From Cyanobacteriota bacterium (GTDB lineage Bacteria > Cyanobacteriota > Cyanobacteriia > Phormidesmidales > Phormidesmidaceae): DNA of 5,631 nucleotides. A model generated the notes under the pieces. That model worked only from the letters and a program-made list of their open reading frames with translations, had not been told where the DNA came from and did no database searches. This document shows positions 1 to 5,304 of this stretch, piece by piece. A program made the position numbers and the translations under genes. Location: assembly GCA_027592485.1 (NCBI GenBank), contig JAQCKL010000328.1, positions 1 through 5,631 of the forward strand, in the 5' to 3' direction. Within the stretch, counting starts at the first letter, position 1; each line of letters opens with the position of its first letter.

Positions 1-8
1 CTGCCTTG

Positions 9-44
9 AGGCGCTCCTGACTTGCTTTGGGAACGCCTTTTTTT
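9..44 (+). terminator. Probable intrinsic terminator of a gene upstream of the window
   Basis: The arm AGGCG at 9-13 pairs with CGCCT at 34-38. After a C·A mismatch, TCC at 15-17 pairs with GGA at 30-32, leaving a 12-nt loop. A run of seven T (38-44) follows immediately, the classic layout of a rho-independent terminator on the plus strand. It would end a transcript entering from the left, whose gene is outside the window. The stem is short and has one mismatch, so the call is moderate. Confidence 0.45.
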
Positions 45-86
45 AGCTTGCTAGTCTAAACTCCAGTTGCTAAGCTTCACACTAGA

Positions 87-103
87 TTGATGTCCGTTGA
101 TGT
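87..103 (+). promoter_or_regulatory. Direct repeat TTGATGT x2, one helical turn apart (possible operator)
   Basis: TTGATGT occurs at 87-93 and again at 97-103, so the copies start exactly 10 bp apart and face the same side of the helix. Tandem sites one turn apart are typical of OmpR-family response-regulator binding, and this pair lies about 75 bp upstream of the TPR gene. The motif is not one I recognise, and no convincing -35/-10 pair is visible next to it. The regulatory role is therefore inference only. Confidence 0.22.
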
Positions 104-105
104 GA

Positions 106-136
106 TTTTGTCCTGAGCTGCCCTTAGCGGACAAGA
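106..136 (+). promoter_or_regulatory. Leader hairpin upstream of the TPR gene
   Basis: The segment 106-113 pairs with 129-136, built on TTGTCC/GGACAA plus one G·U and one A-U pair. Inside it, GCT at 117-119 pairs with AGC at 126-128, with a 3-nt bulge at 114-116 and a six-base loop. It lies about 40 nt before the GTG start and, if transcribed, would be a stable 5'-UTR hairpin. There is no T tract, so it is not a standard terminator. It could equally be an operator dyad or a chance pairing. Confidence 0.3.
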
Positions 137-173
137 GAATTGGATTACAGTCTTAGCACTGGAGTTCTTCTCT

Positions 174-2159
174 GTGGTCAATGCCAGTACCGTGCTTCCC
201 CTCAACTCCCAGACCCTTTTAGGGTTTAACCAGGAAACCTATCAACATCTGCAGTTGGCCCTGCAATCCGTTCCTCCTCACCGGCTATGGATCGCGGTTT
301 GCGATGACCTCACCCTACAGCGCCAAGTGGCAGCCGCCTTAGATCAGACCTTGCTAGGCCCTGCTGCACCAGCGTCTGAGCCGCCCACTTCTTGGTATTG
401 GGTCGAGGATTGCCATCCAGATTGGGTGGCGACATTGATGGCACGCCCTTCTTCCCCAGGCCCGATGTACCAGCAAATTTTGGGGGTCGAGCAACTCACC
501 TATCAATCTTCGGAGCAGCAATATCAGTTTTTGGCTTCCCTGCGGCAGTTGGCCGGTCAGTGGCCGCACTGGCCCTGTAGTTTGCTGCTGTGGCTACCCC
601 ATCCTTGGTTACAGCAAGTCAGGCGATCGGCACCGGAGCTTTACCGTCGCTGCGATCGCGTCTTTAAATTTTTGGGTGATCCGCGCCCGTTGCCTGCGAT
701 CGCTTCGGCCCCGACTCACTCGCTCCTGGCTGAACCCGGTCCGTGGGCGGGCATCCAGCCCCCGCTTCCCGTTAAGCCAGATTCTCCAGATCATGATCGA
801 CTGTCTGCGGTGCCGGAAGATGCGGTGCCGGATATGGATGCGGTGGTTGTTCTGCCAGATCAGTCACGGTCCCTAGGGCAGATGCCCAGCCTGTCCCCAG
901 AACTTTGGGACCAGCTCAGCACCGATTTATCTCAGCTAGAACAGCCATCAACGCCACCCCCATCATCAGCTCTCCCTCCGCAGCACCTTGAGGATGCCAC
1001 CGCTGCTTTTTCGTCCGCAACTTGGGCAGAGGCCCACCGGTTGCGCGATCAAGTGGAAGCGGGAGATCACAGCATTTCGCTTCTAAAAGCGGCTATTGGT
1101 CGGTACGAGGAAGTGCTCGGGGCCGGCATCGTCACTCATTCCCAGCAAGCTGAAGGGCTGAATGATCTGGGTAGCTTGTATTGGATGTGGGCTCAACAGG
1201 TCACCGCTGTGGAAGCCCGTCGACAGCACTTGCAACACAGTATCCAGTTGTATGAGGCGGCCCTGACCCTAGAGGGTGCTGCCTTACCCGCCGATACATT
1301 GATGCGGATCCACAGCAATTTAGGGAGCGTGTATTGCTTGCAGGCGGCCCATGGCCAGCCAGAACATCACCTTGGCCAAGCCGTTAGGGCTTTTCATCGG
1401 GCCTTGCAATATGTTGATGCCGAACAAGACAGTGCCCTGTATGTCACCGTCCAGACCCACTTAGGGACCGCCTATTGGAGCTTGGCTCAACAAACCCAAA
1501 TGCCAGACTACCTACACCAGGCGATCTCAGCCTATGGTGAGGCGCTACGGCGCTGCTCCGCCCATGACGCGCCCAGTAGTTATGGCCAGTTGCAAAATAA
1601 TTTGGGCATTGCCTACTGGAGCCTCGCCCAGCATGAACGCCCGCTTTTGCTTTTAGAAGAAGCGGTTGCTGCTTACCGCAAGGCTTTAGCCTATCGGACA
1701 GTCGCGATTGACCCGGTGGGGTACGGGGCGACGCAAAATAATTTAGGCACCGCCTATTGGGATTTAGGGCGTCAATATCCTGATCGGGATTCCCATCAGC
1801 ACCAAGCCTGGCTCCAGGCGATCGCCGCCTATGAAGCCGCCTTAAGCTTGTCCCCTGAACAATCCGCCCAGGGATTTGATCTGTGGGCCACCCACCATAG
1901 TCTGGGGGTGGTGTACGAACAACTCGCCCTGCAAGGTGCCACAACGGCCAAACCCGATCCCTTCCAAATTGCGATCGGTCACTACATCCAAGCCCTGACT
2001 GGATGGCAGGCAGAGCAGGCTACCTTAGCCCAGACTGCGTTTCAATCCATTCTCAATAATTTGCGACACCAGACCCAACACCTCGGCATCGCGGCCCAGC
2101 AAAAATCCCTGGCTCAAATTCCGGCGGCGCTACTTCCCGAGATTTGGCGTCATTTATAG
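174..2159 (+). CDS. Cyanobacterial TPR-repeat protein with degenerate STAND-like N-terminal domain
   Basis: This 661-residue protein has no signal peptide or membrane segment, so it is probably a cytoplasmic scaffold for protein-protein contacts; its partner is unknown. Residues 8-169 form a globular region (RLWIAVCDD at 37-45, ILGVEQL at 102-108, SLLLWLP at 136-142, APELYRRCDRVFKF at 153-166). As I recall, this pattern resembles the N-terminal domain of many cyanobacterial TPR/STAND-related proteins, but no Walker A loop (GxxxxGK[ST]) is present, so ATP hydrolysis is not expected. Residues 170-285 are a Pro/Ser/Asp-rich linker, probably disordered. Residues 300-613 carry about six TPR-type units with cores such as QNNLGxAYWSLAQ, mostly 47 residues apart. 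The GTG start is supported by GGAG at 161-164, nine bases upstream. It is transcribed alone and converges on the L,D-transpeptidase gene. Coding is solid and the TPR call strong; the N-terminal assignment is moderate and the cellular role unknown. Confidence 0.9.
   Translation: MVNASTVLPLNSQTLLGFNQETYQHLQLALQSVPPHRLWIAVCDDLTLQRQVAAALDQTLLGPAAPASEPPTSWYWVEDCHPDWVATLMARPSSPGPMYQQILGVEQLTYQSSEQQYQFLASLRQLAGQWPHWPCSLLLWLPHPWLQQVRRSAPELYRRCDRVFKFLGDPRPLPAIASAPTHSLLAEPGPWAGIQPPLPVKPDSPDHDRLSAVPEDAVPDMDAVVVLPDQSRSLGQMPSLSPELWDQLSTDLSQLEQPSTPPPSSALPPQHLEDATAAFSSATWAEAHRLRDQVEAGDHSISLLKAAIGRYEEVLGAGIVTHSQQAEGLNDLGSLYWMWAQQVTAVEARRQHLQHSIQLYEAALTLEGAALPADTLMRIHSNLGSVYCLQAAHGQPEHHLGQAVRAFHRALQYVDAEQDSALYVTVQTHLGTAYWSLAQQTQMPDYLHQAISAYGEALRRCSAHDAPSSYGQLQNNLGIAYWSLAQHERPLLLLEEAVAAYRKALAYRTVAIDPVGYGATQNNLGTAYWDLGRQYPDRDSHQHQAWLQAIAAYEAALSLSPEQSAQGFDLWATHHSLGVVYEQLALQGATTAKPDPFQIAIGHYIQALTGWQAEQATLAQTAFQSILNNLRHQTQHLGIAAQQKSLAQIPAALLPEIWRHL
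652..703. repeat. Two HIP1 octamers (GCGATCGC)
   Basis: The palindrome GCGATCGC is at 652-659 and 696-703. Further copies lie at 1818-1825, 2564-2571 and 4461-4468. Five in 5.6 kb is about sixty times the roughly 0.09 expected for a random 8-mer. HIP1 (highly iterated palindrome 1) is a recognised signature of many cyanobacterial genomes and here supports the taxonomic assignment. All five lie inside protein genes and none in the rRNA region. Confidence 0.9.
1158..1931 (+). repeat. Tandem protein-level repeat (47-53-residue TPR-type units)
   Basis: Six copies of a motif close to (N/H)xLGxxYwxLAq start at residues 329, 380, 427, 474, 521 and 574 of the encoded protein. The spacings are 51, 47, 47, 47 and 53 residues. 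Each is followed by a helix of the form AIxAYxxAL. Copies three to five are the most alike, with QTHLGTAYWSLAQ, QNNLGIAYWSLAQ and QNNLGTAYWDLGR. A decayed seventh copy may be ILNNL at residue 626. The unit is longer than the canonical 34-residue TPR, as in other cyanobacterial and CHAT-linked TPR arrays I recall. DNA identity between copies is only partial, so the array is old. Confidence 0.75.
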
Positions 2160-2168
2160 CCGTCACCA

Positions 2169-2214
2169 GTCCGGTTAGGACAAGACTGCGAGCCCCATTG
2201 CTTAGGACACTAAG
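2169..2214. other. Short convergent spacer with two weak hairpins
   Basis: The spacer between the convergent TPR and L,D-transpeptidase genes is 2160-2209. GTCC at 2169-2172 pairs with GGAC at 2178-2181 (5-nt loop). CTTAG at 2201-2205 pairs with CTAAG at 2210-2214 (4-nt loop), taking in the transpeptidase stop codon. Neither has a T tract on either strand, so a bidirectional terminator is possible but not shown. Confidence 0.2.
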
Positions 2215-2797
2215 GTTTGACCACTAGCGGGGTGCCGATATGGAGGTGCTCAAATAATGCTTCAATGTCATCTCCGCGCATCCGCACACAGCCGTGGGAA
2301 ACCGCTTGCCCTACGAGGGCTTCAGCATAGGTGCCGTGGATGCCAATCCGGTACTCTTCAGAAAAGGCAAAGCCAATCCATCGCGATCCCAAGGGGTTAT
2401 CCGGCCCCGGCCCCACGGCTTCCTTCGTGATTGGGTGTTGCCAAACCGGATCCTGGCGCATATCTAAGACGGCAAAATGCCCGACCGGTGTCTCCCAGTC
2501 ATCCTGACCAATGGCCACAGCGTAGGTCGCGACGACCGTCTCACCTTCGTAAAGATCGAGTTCGCGATCGCCCAAGCGAATCACGAGGTGGATATCGCTC
2601 AACATTGCCGCTACGGGAGAGTTTTCTAAAAGCCTCTGTAAATGGTGGATACGACTCGGTTGCCAAAGCACTAGCGTTGGTGGTGACTGGCGTTGCCACT
2701 CTGCGGCTGCCACCATTCCGGCAGCTCCAAAGCAGAGCACCATGGCGCATCGACGAATCGTGGACTGATTGGGCGCAGACTGATTGAGCATGGCCAT
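2210..2797 (-). CDS. Exported L,D-transpeptidase (YkuD domain)
   Basis: This 195-residue enzyme belongs to the YkuD family, which uses a catalytic Cys to form L,D cross-links in peptidoglycan or to attach other acceptors to it, outside the cytoplasmic membrane. The catalytic signature is complete: IHGT with His154, then SHGCVRM at 167-173 with His168, Cys170 and Arg172. The domain spans about residues 68-194, with the typical VAIGQDDWETPVGHF and NPLGSRWIGF segments before the active site. The N-terminus is an uncleaved anchor or signal peptide: basic RR at 15-16, a hydrophobic stretch at 17-32, and an AAA-E site allowing cleavage after residue 32. There is no lipobox, LysM or other wall-binding domain, so this is a minimal enzyme. 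A second ATG two codons in (2791) is an equally good start, as no strong Shine-Dalgarno sequence precedes either. It is divergent from lipA and convergent with the TPR gene. Family assignment is firm; substrate preference is unknown. Confidence 0.93.
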   Translation of the reverse strand: MAMLNQSAPNQSTIRRCAMVLCFGAAGMVAAAEWQRQSPPTLVLWQPSRIHHLQRLLENSPVAAMLSDIHLVIRLGDRELDLYEGETVVATYAVAIGQDDWETPVGHFAVLDMRQDPVWQHPITKEAVGPGPDNPLGSRWIGFAFSEEYRIGIHGTYAEALVGQAVSHGCVRMRGDDIEALFEHLHIGTPLVVKP

Positions 2798-2895
2798 AGA
2801 AAATCATCCGTGACCCCAGGATAGCCATGATTTTATGCAATCAAAGGGAATCCCTGCACTAGGATGGAAACTGTGGGATCAAAGCAAGTAGTACT
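2798..2895. promoter_or_regulatory. Divergent spacer between the L,D-transpeptidase gene and lipA
   Basis: These 98 bp must carry the promoters of both flanking genes, which point away from each other. A possible lipA -10 box is TAGGAT at 2860-2865, but no good -35 lies at the right distance. The small dyad GGGAATCCC at 2846-2854 sits in the middle and could be a protein-binding site or chance. I cannot assign either promoter with confidence. Confidence 0.35.
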
Positions 2896-3777
2896 GTGGC
2901 AGTAAAACCAGATTGGCTTCGGGTCAAAGCCCCCCAGTGGGAACGAGTCGGCACTGTTAAATCCCTGCTGCGAGATCTGCAACTTAATACCGTTTGCGAA
3001 GAGGCCTCTTGCCCCAACATTGGAGAGTGTTTCAGTGCCGGTACGGCCACTTTTTTGATTATGGGACCCGCCTGTACCCGGTCCTGTCCCTACTGCGATA
3101 TTGACTTCGAGAAGAAGCCTCAGCCCCTTGATCCCACGGAACCGTTGCGATTGGCTGAGGCCGTCCAGCGGATGAACCTCAACCATGTGGTGATTACGTC
3201 CGTGAACCGAGATGATCTACCCGATGGGGGGGCGACTCAGTTTGTGCGGTGCATCGAGGCAACCCGCCACGCTTCTCCTCAAACCACGATTGAGGTTTTG
3301 ATTCCTGATCTGTGTGGTGATTGGGACGCGCTGTCCACCATCCTGGAAGCTCGACCAGAAGTCCTGAACCACAATACGGAAACTGTGTCCCGGCTTTACC
3401 GTCGAGTCCGGCCCCAAGGCGATTACGCTCGCTCGCTCGAACTCCTACAGCGAACGCGGAACCTGTCTCCCTCGACCTACACCAAGTCAGGCATTATGGT
3501 GGGCCTCGGAGAAACCGATGCCGAAGTGCGCCAAGTGATGGCCGATCTGCGGGCTGTAGACTGTGACATCTTGACCATTGGCCAATATCTACAGCCCAGT
3601 ACAAAGCATCTGGGTGTTCACCGCTTTATCACCCCTCATCAGTTCGAGGCTTGGCGTTTGGCGGGGGAAGCCATGGGTTTTTTGCAGATCGTGTCCTCTC
3701 CCCTTACCCGCAGCTCTTACCACGCTGAACAGGTGCGGGCATTGATGACGACCCACCCTCGTTCTGCGTTGAGCTAG
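2896..3777 (+). CDS. lipA: Lipoyl synthase (radical SAM)
   Basis: LipA inserts two sulfur atoms at C6 and C8 of protein-bound octanoyl groups to make lipoate for the E2 and GcvH subunits of 2-oxoacid dehydrogenases and the glycine cleavage system. It acts in the cytoplasm. At 293 residues it has the usual length. The N-terminal triad CEEASCPNIGEC (Cys34, Cys39, Cys45) binds the auxiliary [4Fe-4S] cluster that is consumed as sulfur source. CTRSCPYC (Cys60, Cys64, Cys67) is the CX3CX2C radical-SAM cluster motif. The C-terminal RSSY at 272-275 supplies the serine ligand of the auxiliary cluster. HNTETV, VRPQGDY and KSGIMVGLGE are further family hallmarks. The GTG start is chosen because VKPDWLRVKAP is where I recall cyanobacterial LipA beginning and no in-frame start lies just upstream; the Shine-Dalgarno sequence is weak. 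Cyanobacteria often have two LipA paralogues, so this may be one of a pair. Its last 74 bp overlap the channel gene on the other strand. Confidence 0.97.
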   Translation: MAVKPDWLRVKAPQWERVGTVKSLLRDLQLNTVCEEASCPNIGECFSAGTATFLIMGPACTRSCPYCDIDFEKKPQPLDPTEPLRLAEAVQRMNLNHVVITSVNRDDLPDGGATQFVRCIEATRHASPQTTIEVLIPDLCGDWDALSTILEARPEVLNHNTETVSRLYRRVRPQGDYARSLELLQRTRNLSPSTYTKSGIMVGLGETDAEVRQVMADLRAVDCDILTIGQYLQPSTKHLGVHRFITPHQFEAWRLAGEAMGFLQIVSSPLTRSSYHAEQVRALMTTHPRSALS

Positions 3778-4693
3778 GTGATGGTCCCCCTGAGAGGGTA
3801 ACGGGTTTCACCAGGTCAAAACTGCAATAGTTAATGGCCCGTCGCCCGTCCTCGGTCCATCCCAAGATATCTTCGAACCGGTAACCCCACAAAATTTCGT
3901 CTGAAATGAAGGAATGGCGAGCGTGGATCGTTTGGGAAATGGTTTCATCAATCCCAGTCAAGATCACCACAATTTCGCTGTGGGTTTGATGCAACGATTC
4001 GGGACTCTTTTTATAAAGAGGACTGTTTTCGTCAATGGGGTGCATTGCCGTCCAGGTGAGGGCAAATAGGGGCGTATGGGACCGGGTCAACTTGAGGTCG
4101 TAGAACCGCCGAAAATAGTCCCCCTCAGCAGTGACCTCATCCCGCACCAACGTGACCCATAACTGAGCCTCTAAAATCCGGTTCCGTCGCTTATTGGCGG
4201 TGCGGAACATCAGCGTCGGTACCCCGTCAACTGGGGCAATGACCGCATAGTGGCTAAACAAGATCCGTGACGTTGGCACCGAAAATCGGGCGAAAATCAT
4301 GCCCGTCGCCATGGCCATGAACAGCAGCCCCGCAAAGGATTCAATCACCACCAGCCAGTTGGCATAGTTGGTCTGAGGATGCATCGCACCATAGCCAATC
4401 GATGCCATAGTTTGCACGCTAAAGAAAAAGGCATCGCTAAAAGAGCCTGGAACGGCATTCGCGATCGCATCCCCCCCTACCCAATACGCCAAAGCAAAGA
4501 CTGCATTAATAAATAAGTATGTCAGCAGCAGTAAGCCGACAAATCCCCACCAAGGAATTTTCAGTAAGAGGTGATAAGGATCCCGCCAAGGGGAATGAGG
4601 ATCGCCAATCCGTTCAATATCAGGGAACCCGCCATCACGGGCAGCGATCCGTTGGGACGATTGGCTAGGTTTCCTCGGCACCAAATATCGCAT
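3704..4693 (-). CDS. KirBac-type inward-rectifier potassium channel
   Basis: A membrane K+ channel subunit that should form tetramers. Residues are numbered from an upstream GTG (4736-4738); the start chosen here is Met16 (4691-4693), because AGGAG at 4698-4702 (complement) lies four bases before it and its N-terminus matches KirBac3.1 as I recall it. Met5 (4726) and the GTG have poor ribosome sites. Seen in order: slide helix (DPYHLLLKIPWWGF, 53-66), TM1 (about 66-87), pore helix and filter SVQTMASIGYG (107-117), TM2 (128-152), and the cytoplasmic immunoglobulin-like Kir domain (about 155-312) with HPIDENSPLY, HSEIVVILTG, HARHSF and DEILWG. Relative to KirBac1.1 and KirBac3.1 from memory, Met141 falls at the rectification-control position (no acidic residue, so weak rectification is expected) and Phe149 at the helix-bundle gate. 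The filter is followed by Ala118. A Ser/Pro/Gly tail of about 32 residues (313-344) exceeds KirBac3.1, and its last 24 or so residues are antisense to lipA. The family call is firm; the exact ends are not. Confidence 0.92.
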   Translation of the reverse strand: MRYLVPRKPSQSSQRIAARDGGFPDIERIGDPHSPWRDPYHLLLKIPWWGFVGLLLLTYLFINAVFALAYWVGGDAIANAVPGSFSDAFFFSVQTMASIGYGAMHPQTNYANWLVVIESFAGLLFMAMATGMIFARFSVPTSRILFSHYAVIAPVDGVPTLMFRTANKRRNRILEAQLWVTLVRDEVTAEGDYFRRFYDLKLTRSHTPLFALTWTAMHPIDENSPLYKKSPESLHQTHSEIVVILTGIDETISQTIHARHSFISDEILWGYRFEDILGWTEDGRRAINYCSFDLVKPVTLSGGPSPSSTQNEGGSSSMPAPVQRGKSCG

Positions 4694-4817
4694 ACCACTC
4701 CTAAAAGCTTGATTGGGCGACACCATAGTCAATAGCACTTCGGCGCATGTGACGGCTGTCTCACACAGACCTTAAAGACATGATGCAGGCCTAAGCACCA
4801 GACTCACCTGTACGAAG

Positions 4818-4844
4818 TAGGACTGACTCAATAGGACTGTACAG
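4818..4844. repeat. Direct repeat TAGGACTG x2 with adjoining CTGTACAG palindrome
   Basis: TAGGACTG occurs at 4818-4825 and 4832-4839, 14 bp start to start. The second copy runs into the perfect 8-bp palindrome CTGTACAG (4837-4844). It lies about 125-150 bp upstream of the preferred kir start and about 220 bp upstream of the rrn -35 box. It might be a regulator site for either gene, but a chance repeat of this length is quite possible. Confidence 0.3.
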
Positions 4845-4986
4845 CCAGGGAGTTGTACTAGAGGTGGCTTTCCACATGCAACGGTGCCGCGCTAGCTTTA
4901 GCTTATAAAAATTGGAGTGCCAGCTGTTTTCCCCAGCTCTTGCACCTGTCTACTCTGTTGCGGAAGCTGGGCGGCCATGTTTTCAG

Positions 4987-5020
4987 TCCCCCCTTCCCCT
5001 TCCCCCGCTCCCTTTCCCCT
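4987..5020. repeat. 34-bp polypyrimidine tract upstream of the rrn promoter
   Basis: Thirty-three of 34 bases on the plus strand are C or T, the exception being G at 5007. The tract is made of repeating C4-6/T1-3 blocks and ends about 40 bp before the rrn -35 box. It is strongly asymmetric in base composition compared with its surroundings. Such tracts can form unusual helical structures when supercoiled, but no function can be read from the sequence. Confidence 0.7.
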
Positions 5021-5052
5021 GAAGGGTTTTGGGTATCCGCTAGATTCCCTGG

Positions 5053-5066
5053 GTCAATGTGTTGAC
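5053..5066. promoter_or_regulatory. Perfect inverted repeat over the rrn -35 box (candidate operator)
   Basis: GTCAA at 5053-5057 and TTGAC at 5062-5066 are exact inverted copies separated by TGTG. The right arm is five of the six bases of the -35 hexamer. A dyad placed here would suit a dimeric repressor blocking RNA polymerase. It may also be a by-product of the TTGACA consensus, since only the left arm is unexpected (about 1 in 1000 at any fixed spacing). Confidence 0.3.
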
Positions 5067-5090
5067 AGTAGGGAGTGAGATGGCTATATT
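5062..5090 (+). promoter_or_regulatory. rRNA operon promoter (sigma-70 type)
   Basis: The -35 box TTGACA (5062-5067) is perfect. The spacer is the ideal 17 bp, and the -10 box is TATATT (5085-5090), five of six to consensus. Transcription should begin near 5096-5098, giving a leader of about 208 nt before mature 16S. The segment between the -10 box and the start (AGTAAA) is A/T-rich rather than the G/C-rich discriminator of stringently controlled E. coli rrn promoters. No A/T-rich UP element is evident upstream of the -35. In cyanobacteria the principal sigma factor SigA would be expected to read it. Confidence 0.8.
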
Positions 5091-5096
5091 AGTAAA

Positions 5097-5304
5097 GCGC
5101 TGAAGGGAGGAACGCGGTCAAACGCGACTTTCCGAGGCCAATGAACCTCGACATTTAAATAGCTTGAGAGCCAAAATTCAACTTGGGTCTCGTCAATGAA
5201 TTAAATTGTTTACATCATAGCGTAAGTTGATGATGTGAGCAAGAAGCTAGAACGCTGGATACGAGAGTAATCGAATATTCAGTTATCAATCACTCTAAGT
5301 GAAT
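5097..5304 (+). ncRNA. Transcribed rrn leader with a series of hairpins
   Basis: This stretch is removed from the 16S precursor. Four pairings are visible. CGAGG/CCTCG at 5133-5150 has an 8-nt loop. The pair 5166-5174/5183-5191 has one mismatch. A 13-bp stem at 5206-5218/5230-5242 has two G·U pairs and an 11-nt loop. The pair 5282-5294/5298-5307 has a 3-nt bulge and reaches into the mature 5' end. The phrase TGAACCTCGACATT at 5142-5155 resembles the GAACCTTGAAAACT-like sequence I recall near many rRNA genes. Part of the leader presumably pairs with sequence beyond 16S to form the RNase III processing stalk, which cannot be seen here. Confidence 0.7.

Larger units (their letters stand above)
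4694..5052. other. Non-coding spacer between the kir start and the rrn promoter
   Basis: About 360 bp without a supportable gene. On the minus strand it must hold the kir promoter, but I find no good -35/-10 pair; TTGCAT with TACAAC 18 bp away (about 4850-4880, complement) is the best weak candidate. Visible structure includes the direct repeat TAGGACTG at 4818-4825 and 4832-4839, the palindrome CTGTACAG at 4837-4844, a GTGG-CTTT-CCAC hairpin at 4864-4875, and a TATAAA box at 4904-4909 with no matching -35. The pyrimidine tract at 4987-5020 is listed separately. Confidence 0.6.

Noticed and set aside
392..876. Small plus- and minus-strand frames (60-70 codons) within the first third of the TPR gene
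   Set aside because: They are shadows of the long frame, with no independent start signals or recognisable sequence.
1444..1944. 166-codon open frame on the minus strand inside the TPR gene
   Set aside because: It lies wholly antisense to strong TPR repeats, is rich in Arg/Pro/Gly as expected of a GC-rich shadow frame, and shows no domain or ribosome site.
2431..2787. 118-codon plus-strand frame opposite the L,D-transpeptidase
   Set aside because: It is the complement of a gene with a complete YkuD active site; its composition is Arg/Pro/Ser-rich and it resembles no family.
2210..2797. L,D-transpeptidase as a lipoprotein
   Set aside because: The cysteines at residues 17 and 22 are not preceded by a lipobox; the residue before Cys22 is Leu, not Gly/Ala/Ser.
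2833..3186. 117-codon minus-strand frame across the lipA 5' end
   Set aside because: It is antisense to the LipA cluster-binding region; the conserved Cys motifs on the plus strand explain the sequence.
3777..3812. Possible hairpin after the lipA stop (GGTGA/TCACC with an inner CCC/GGG) as a terminator
   Set aside because: There is no T tract on either strand, and the bases are explained as channel-coding sequence.
4904..4909. TATAAA as the -10 box of a second rrn promoter
   Set aside because: No -35-like hexamer lies 16-18 bp upstream, and the promoter at 5062-5090 is far better.
4694..5304. Search for tRNA, small protein genes, insertion-sequence ends or CRISPR repeats in the long non-coding stretch
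   Set aside because: I see no cloverleaf with a GTTCGAATC-like arm, no frame with a ribosome site and sensible length, no terminal inverted repeats with target duplications, and no regularly spaced repeats.
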